From contig JAQUND010000003.1 in the NCBI GenBank assembly GCA_028717785.1, positions 86,901-108,985 on the forward strand: a DNA stretch of 22,085 bases, read 5' to 3'. Numbering within the stretch: the stretch's first letter is position 1; each line of letters starts with the position of its first letter. Positions 19,072 through 22,085 of the stretch are shown here, piece by piece. Made by a program: the position numbers and the translations under genes. The notes under the pieces were generated by a model that worked only from the letters and a program-made list of their open reading frames with translations, did no database searches and was not told where the DNA came from. Source of the DNA: Candidatus Nanoarchaeia archaeon (lineage in GTDB: Archaea; Nanoarchaeota; Nanoarchaeia; SCGC-AAA011-G17; JAFCDX01).

Positions 19072-19335
19072 ATGAAAGAGAAAATTTACGTTTTTTATTC
19101 TGATTCAGGTCATGGTTGGTTAAAAGTTCTTAAACGTGAAGTTGAAACTTCTGGAATCATAAAACAAATATCTTCGTTCAGTCATAAAAAAAATCAATTC
19201 TTGTATCTTGAAGAAGATTGTGATGCTTCGATTTTTATAAAAGCACAAGAAGCAAAAGGCATCAAAGTTAAACTTAAAAGTTTTTCTACAAATCGTTCAA
19301 GTAAAATAAGAAATTATGAACGTTTTTTAGGCTAA
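19072..19335 (+). CDS. Hypothetical basic protein
   Basis: 87 residues, not recognised. Its alpha/beta pattern begins KEKIYVFYSDSGHGWLKVLK and continues with FLYLEEDCDASIFIKAQEA and a basic end, suggesting a compact single domain. AAGGAGAG lies at normal spacing. A frame open from 18952 would add 40 residues by translating the terminator and the promoter, so it is rejected. The last codons overlap the next TAGGCT box. Confidence 0.75.
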   Translation: MKEKIYVFYSDSGHGWLKVLKREVETSGIIKQISSFSHKKNQFLYLEEDCDASIFIKAQEAKGIKVKLKSFSTNRSSKIRNYERFLG

Positions 19336-19359
19336 AGCAATTTTATCTCTCGATATAGT
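19328..19359 (+). promoter_or_regulatory. Bipartite promoter upstream of 19387
   Basis: TAGGCT at 19328-19333, overlapping the end of the preceding gene, a 20-base spacer ending in CTCTCGA, and TATAGT at 19354-19359. From TCTCTCGA to AAGGAGAGA it is almost identical to the copies at 19041, 20805 and 21103. Confidence 0.85.
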
Positions 19360-19386
19360 TTCTATCATTAAACAAGGAGAGAGACT

Positions 19387-19713
19387 GTGGAAAAAACAAA
19401 GAAACTTAAAAGAAATATTTGGGATGATAGTTATACTCCTTATGGTACATTCCAGGGAGATGTTGGCAATCCCGAACAATGGAAAAATGCATTAGATTTT
19501 GTCATCTTTTCAAGACAAAAATCCCTCGATATTCTAAAGAATCATAATGAAACACCATACGAAATCTTGGGCGTCTCAAGAAATGAATCTCCTGAGAGAA
19601 TTAAATTAGTATGGCGTGCTCTTTGTCTTGAACATCATCCAGATAAGGGTGGTGATCGTCAAAAATTTGAAAAAATCATGGCAGCATATTCTTTGATTTT
19701 GTCTCAGTTTTAA
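19387..19713 (+). CDS. J-domain (DnaJ-like) protein with intact HPD
   Basis: 108 residues from GTG. Residues about 57-105 form a J-domain (TPYEILGVSRNESPERIKLV) with an intact HPD at 84-86 in EHHPDKGGDRQKFEKIMAAY. The N-terminal extension (KRNIWDDSYTPYGTFQGDVG, then NPEQWK) is shared with the protein at 15965. The protein ends right after the domain, so it would act as a minimal Hsp70 co-chaperone of the host DnaK (inference). AAGGAGAGAG lies at normal spacing. Confidence 0.88.
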   Translation: MEKTKKLKRNIWDDSYTPYGTFQGDVGNPEQWKNALDFVIFSRQKSLDILKNHNETPYEILGVSRNESPERIKLVWRALCLEHHPDKGGDRQKFEKIMAAYSLILSQF

Positions 19714-19720
19714 AATCATG

Positions 19721-19751
19721 ATGGCAGTACTTAAAAAACTATCGATATAGT
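19721..19751 (+). promoter_or_regulatory. Bipartite promoter upstream of 19776
   Basis: ATGGCA at 19721-19726, a 19-base spacer ending in ATCGA, and TATAGT at 19746-19751. Confidence 0.8.
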
Positions 19752-19775
19752 TTGAGTACAAAAAAGGAGAAACCT

Positions 19776-20399
19776 GTGGCAAAGAAAAACAAGAGCACTG
19801 ATGTTTTATTTAAAGAAATGTTAGGGAGCTCAACAATCGCAAAAAAAGATATCAACAAGAAAAAGAATCAAATTCCAGAAATCAGACTTAATAGTAAAGA
19901 TTCTTGCAACTTGAGATTGTTTCTAAAAAACAAGAAAGCAATGAAAAAATCTGAAATTGCTATGAGAATTGCTGAAGAACCAATCTTAAAACTATGTCAA
20001 ACACGTCAAGACAACGATGCTTTTAAAGAAAAATTTGCACCAAGCTATGAACTTGTAGCTGATACAAGTGAAACTGTAAAATTCGTTTCACTTGACAAAT
20101 TCTCAGTACCAAATGAAAAAAATGCGCTAAACGTTCTTAAAAAACTCTTAGGAAATGAGTTCAATAAAGAAGTCATCAAGACTTCAACTATCGCACTTAA
20201 GCCCGAAGTCTTTCAAGACAAAAAATTAAAGAAAGAACTTGTCGACTTATTAGGATCGAACTTTAATAAATTTTTCCAGACAATCGTATCATACAATATG
20301 AAATCTGGTTTTAATGAACGCTTATACAAAATTTTAACTGAAAACGAAATCAAAAACTTCAGAACAATTTGCAAACAATCAAAAGCAAGTCTAAAATAA
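19776..20399 (+). CDS. Hypothetical lysine-rich protein
   Basis: 207 residues from GTG, the largest gene in the right half; not recognised. It is lysine-rich throughout and largely helical. Two segments resemble each other: LKKLLGNEFNKEVIKTSTIA and KKELVDLLGSNFNKFFQTIV. A similar segment (KKNIQDLLDLQFDNLVVKNL) occurs in the protein at 20853, hinting at a repeated helical unit (weak). AAAGGAG lies six bases before the GTG. A frame open from 19752 would translate the leader. A terminator follows. Confidence 0.75.
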   Translation: MAKKNKSTDVLFKEMLGSSTIAKKDINKKKNQIPEIRLNSKDSCNLRLFLKNKKAMKKSEIAMRIAEEPILKLCQTRQDNDAFKEKFAPSYELVADTSETVKFVSLDKFSVPNEKNALNVLKKLLGNEFNKEVIKTSTIALKPEVFQDKKLKKELVDLLGSNFNKFFQTIVSYNMKSGFNERLYKILTENEIKNFRTICKQSKASLK

Positions 20400-20418
20400 A
20401 CTCTCTCTCCTTCTCCTT
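20400..20418 (+). promoter_or_regulatory. Pyrimidine tract complementary to the ribosome binding site
   Basis: CTCTCTCTCCTTCTCCTT between the stop and the terminator contains two complements of AAGGAGA and one of AAGGAGAGA. It is the clearest of the four such tracts. Confidence 0.5.
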
Positions 20419-20457
20419 GGTACCTGGGGCTCCCAAAAGCCCCTGTACCGTTTAATC
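20419..20457 (+). terminator. Terminator hairpin after 19776 gene
   Basis: GGTAC 20419-20423 pairs with GTACC 20445-20449, and GGGGCT 20426-20431 pairs with AGCCCC 20438-20443, with a small internal loop between them. The T-run after the stem is short (GTTTAATC). Confidence 0.65.
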
Positions 20458-20463
20458 TAAGTT

Positions 20464-20477
20464 ATGTCTAGCACACT
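20464..20477. repeat. Half-site of the dispersed repeat (GTCTAGCACA)
   Basis: ATGTCTAGCACACT matches the CTAGCACA arm of the repeat at 1576 and resembles 3331-3343. An AT-rich stretch separates it from the fuller copy at 20525. Confidence 0.5.
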
Positions 20478-20524
20478 CTAAAAAATATATTAATAATATC
20501 ATAATATAAATGATTATAATATGC

Positions 20525-20546
20525 TAGACGGTCAGCTAGATATGTT
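20525..20546 (+). repeat. Dispersed palindromic repeat, variant B
   Basis: This matches 1648-1669 at 19 of 22 positions. Its last two bases are the first two of the TTGGCA box at 20545, so repeat and promoter overlap. Confidence 0.7.
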
Positions 20547-20576
20547 GGCATAAGTCGAATATGATCACGATATCTA
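20545..20576 (+). promoter_or_regulatory. Bipartite promoter upstream of 20605
   Basis: TTGGCA at 20545-20550, a 20-base spacer ending in CACGA, and TATCTA at 20571-20576. Confidence 0.75.
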
Positions 20577-20604
20577 CGATAACATATTAAAACAGGAGAA
20601 GAAA

Positions 20605-20775
20605 ATGGAATATGAAAAAGACAGATTAATCGAAGAACATGGTCTTCTTGCTAAGATACAAAATGAAGACAAAAAACCAGAGAGAAATACGATCATCAAT
20701 AAAGAAGATATAATCAATCTTCAAATCGCGCTTAATACAGCAAATACATTAGATGAGTTTCTAGCAGCAATATAA
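20605..20775 (+). CDS. Small helical protein, hypothetical
   Basis: 56 residues, not recognised. It is charged and helical (DRLIEEHGLLAKIQNEDKK, then NLQIALNTANTLDEFLAAI). CAGGAGA lies six bases before the ATG. It has its own promoter at 20545 and no terminator. Its end precedes the next TAGGCT box by three bases. Confidence 0.7.
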   Translation: MEYEKDRLIEEHGLLAKIQNEDKKPERNTIINKEDIINLQIALNTANTLDEFLAAI

Positions 20776-20778
20776 AAA

Positions 20779-20810
20779 TAGGCTGTTTACTCTAAATCTC
20801 TCGATATAGT
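20779..20810 (+). promoter_or_regulatory. Bipartite promoter upstream of 20853
   Basis: TAGGCT at 20779-20784, a 20-base spacer ending in CTCTCGA, and TATAGT at 20805-20810. The leader is longer than usual: an extra AATTTATCACTAA lies between CTATCATTAA and AACAAGGAGAG. Confidence 0.8.
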
Positions 20811-20852
20811 TTCTATCATTAAAATTTATCACTAAAACAAGGAGAGAAAGTA

Positions 20853-21077
20853 ATGAATCAAAAAATCGTTGTTGGTAATTCTACTGACTTGTTGAAGAAA
20901 CTTGTCAAAACACCTTCTTTAACAAAAAATTCTCTGAATGTTGTTCTTTCAAACGATATCAGTTTAAAGAAAAACATTCAAGACCTTCTTGACTTGCAAT
21001 TTGATAATCTGGTTGTCAAAAACTTACACATAACATTCGATGTTCATCAGGAAAATGAATCGCACGTGACAACCTAA
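20853..21077 (+). CDS. Hypothetical small protein
   Basis: 74 residues, not recognised. It consists of short helices separated by polar turns (NSTDLLKKLVKTPSLTKNSL), with a segment similar to the C-terminal half of the protein at 19776. AAGGAGAG lies seven bases before the ATG. The stop TAA provides the A of the next ATGGCA box. Confidence 0.72.
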   Translation: MNQKIVVGNSTDLLKKLVKTPSLTKNSLNVVLSNDISLKKNIQDLLDLQFDNLVVKNLHITFDVHQENESHVTT

Positions 21078-21108
21078 TGGCAATTAAACCTAAATCTCTC
21101 GATATAGT
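21077..21108 (+). promoter_or_regulatory. Bipartite promoter upstream of 21136
   Basis: ATGGCA at 21077-21082, sharing a base with the preceding stop, a 20-base spacer ending in CTCTCGA, and TATAGT at 21103-21108. It carries the full module through CTATCATTAAACAAGGAGAG. Confidence 0.85.
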
Positions 21109-21135
21109 TTCTATCATTAAACAAGGAGAGAGACT

Positions 21136-21264
21136 ATGTCGATGAGAGAGATTCAGATTGCAGCAAAAATCAAGATGATCGAATTTGTCAAGAAGATCGA
21201 CGAAAATCACCCAGCGCTTTTTACGCTTATAGCTGAACTTGAATCATTAACTTTGGCTATCTGA
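21136..21264 (+). CDS. Small helical peptide
   Basis: 42 residues, probably one or two amphipathic helices (REIQIAAKIKMIEFVKKIDE). No family. The complete promoter and AAGGAGAGAG module directly before its ATG makes a real gene likely despite the size. Confidence 0.7.
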   Translation: MSMREIQIAAKIKMIEFVKKIDENHPALFTLIAELESLTLAI

Positions 21265-21549
21265 ATATTTTTTTCGATTCTAACTTGAACAAGGTACGTG
21301 TAAATATAACGATGAAGATAAAGACTAAACACTTTTTCACCTCAAACAACTTGGGCTGTCATCAAGACAGTTCAAGTTCATCTATATTCACACACTTCAT
21401 AGATCTAAATTTTCTTAATTCCACGCAAGTGCTCGCACAATAACGCTTATACTCCTATACACTAATACTCAAGCGCAAGAGCTAAGACGCTCGTACACAC
21501 TTGCGCGTATAGCACGTAAGCAAGATACGAATCTATTAATCTACTTCTA
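21265..21549. other. Gene-free stretch with a hairpin and C/A-rich tract
   Basis: No gene is seen. A 13-position stem pairs 21348-21360 with 21366-21378 (AACTTG/CAAGTT and CTGTC/GACAG with two G-U between). It lacks a following T-run, so it is not a clear terminator. From about 21420 the plus strand is rich in C and A, with recurrent GCAAG, GCTCG and GCGCAAG words. This composition resembles the reverse complement of the 1835-1945 stretch. Confidence 0.5.
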
Positions 21550-21580
21550 ATGGCAATCAGAAAAAAACTCTCGATATCGT
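21550..21580 (+). promoter_or_regulatory. Bipartite promoter upstream of 21611
   Basis: ATGGCA at 21550-21555, a 19-base spacer ending in CTCTCGA, and TATCGT at 21575-21580, then AAGGAGAG. Confidence 0.8.
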
Positions 21581-21610
21581 TATCATCACAATTTTACAAG
21601 GAGAGAGAAT

Positions 21611-21676
21611 ATGTTGACAGGTATTTATCTGATTGCTAATCTGGCGATCTTATGCTATGGTGCTTTTAAAGGCTAA
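21611..21676 (+). CDS. 21-residue hydrophobic peptide
   Basis: MLTGIYLIANLAILCYGAFKG, a single probable membrane span. It would be ignored by length, but it has a complete bipartite promoter, AAGGAGAGAG five bases upstream and a hairpin directly after the stop, that is, a full dedicated transcription unit. Small hydrophobic peptides can act on membrane enzymes or as toxins; nothing here shows which. Alternatively the unit makes a short RNA and the peptide is incidental. Confidence 0.55.
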   Translation: MLTGIYLIANLAILCYGAFKG

Positions 21677-21681
21677 TTTAT

Positions 21682-21704
21682 AAGGCTGCCTTTATGGCAG
21701 TCTT
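21682..21704 (+). terminator. Hairpin after 21611 ORF, overlapping the next promoter
   Basis: A nine-pair stem, AAGGCTGCC 21682-21690 with GGCAGTCTT 21696-21704 (one G-U), has a five-base loop. The T-run is poor. The ATGGCA -35 box of the next gene lies within its loop and 3' arm. Confidence 0.55.
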
Positions 21705-21725
21705 GTCTGATTCTCTCGATATAGC
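21694..21725 (+). promoter_or_regulatory. Bipartite promoter upstream of 21754
   Basis: ATGGCA at 21694-21699, a 20-base spacer ending in CTCTCGA, and TATAGC at 21720-21725, then TTATATCA and AAGGAGAGAG. Confidence 0.8.
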
Positions 21726-21753
21726 TTATATCACTAAACAAGGAGAGAGAATC

Positions 21754-22085
21754 ATGGGAAGAACAAACGAACGAAAGCAGTTTCTTGCAGATATTTTTAC
21801 GACGGCGTTAGAGGGCGGGATTGATTATTGGGCTTGTGCATCCGAATATCATTGGCAAAAGGATGATCAAGCTGACCTTGATAATTTTTATGCTATTGTG
21901 AGTGATTGCGAAGGTGAAGATGCAATTCCGGATAACTCAAGAATTGATCGGGAAGTGATCGTCAAAGGGATTAATAAAATTGTCAATGATAATACTGTGA
22001 AGATAAATTCAGATCTTAGGCAGTTGATTCGGGAAGCAAACAGAGACAACGATGCAAGTAATATTGACGCAGATGGTGCGGATTG
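21754..22085 (+). CDS. Hypothetical phage protein, cut by the window end
   Basis: At least 110 residues, with no stop before the window edge. The N-terminal FLADIFTTALEGGIDYWACA, followed later by REVIVKGINKI and NDASNIDADGADC, recalls a protein of unknown function that I associate with actinobacteriophages; this is from memory and uncertain. AAGGAGAGAG lies at normal spacing. Plus-strand base usage is again G/T-rich, unlike the genes at 14-19 kb, suggesting a second composition change near 21.6 kb. Confidence 0.75.
   Translation, partial: MGRTNERKQFLADIFTTALEGGIDYWACASEYHWQKDDQADLDNFYAIVSDCEGEDAIPDNSRIDREVIVKGINKIVNDNTVKINSDLRQLIREANRDNDASNIDADGAD

Noticed and set aside
1043..21725. Sigma-54 promoter reading of the TGGC boxes
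   Set aside because: Sigma-54 sites need TGGCAC-N5-TTGC; the conserved second box here is 19-20 bases away and reads TATAGT.
1..22085. tRNA genes
   Set aside because: Candidate GGTTC-like words (for example near 16375) lack a matching acceptor stem and anticodon arm.
1..22085. CRISPR array
   Set aside because: The repeated promoter modules and palindromes are regular in sequence but separated by genes, not by uniform spacers.

Overview
This window reads as part of a large tailed double-stranded DNA phage genome (inference). The evidence is a FtsK/SpoIIIE-type DNA translocase, a DUF932 protein, and an rIIA-like/rIIB-like pair as in T4-type and several Gram-positive phages. These are followed by a long run of very small, tightly packed, same-strand genes, most of no recognisable family. 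No structural, lysis, replication or tRNA gene was found. Ribosome binding sites are strong and uniform (AAGGAGAG). The host cannot be named from the sequence. The last, partial gene recalls a family I associate with actinobacteriophages, but that is a weak hint.

Layout. 1-869 is gene-free, A/C-rich DNA that ends in a small repeat array (678-850). At about 860 the plus strand turns abruptly G/T-rich. Two small ORFs follow (1079-1500), then a second gene-free stretch that is almost devoid of C (1501-2170). 2222-5697 carries the FtsK-like translocase, three small proteins, the DUF932 protein and a membrane protein. 5766-9317 holds rIIA and rIIB, separated by a candidate structured RNA. 9523-22085 holds about 36 small genes: two SWIM zinc-finger proteins, two zinc-site proteins with a shared C-terminal domain, two J-domain proteins, several small membrane peptides, and one ORF broken by an in-frame TGA. 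Every gene is on the plus strand.

The main finding is the control system. About 31 intergenic sites carry the same bipartite element: a -35-like box, (T/A/G)TGG(C/T)(A/T) or TAGGC(A/T), then a spacer of exactly 19 or 20 bases ending in CGA, then a -10-like box, TATAGT or a close variant. An initially transcribed CTATCA-like tract and an AAGGAGAGA ribosome binding site usually follow. Almost every small gene, or two- to three-gene operon, has its own copy. Two copies instead drive compact folded RNAs that end in a U-tract (8085-8210 and about 11939-12064). The element also fixes the starts of several genes (2222, 9523, 13487, 19072, 19776): a longer reading frame would translate through the promoter.

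Other layers of organisation are a dispersed palindromic repeat family lying 0-100 bases upstream of many promoters, pyrimidine tracts complementary to the ribosome binding site just before several terminators, and -35 boxes embedded in the last codons of the upstream gene. Together these suggest an early/takeover region of independently fired small genes under one shared transcription programme. This is inference from layout; no gene function in the small-gene array is demonstrated here.
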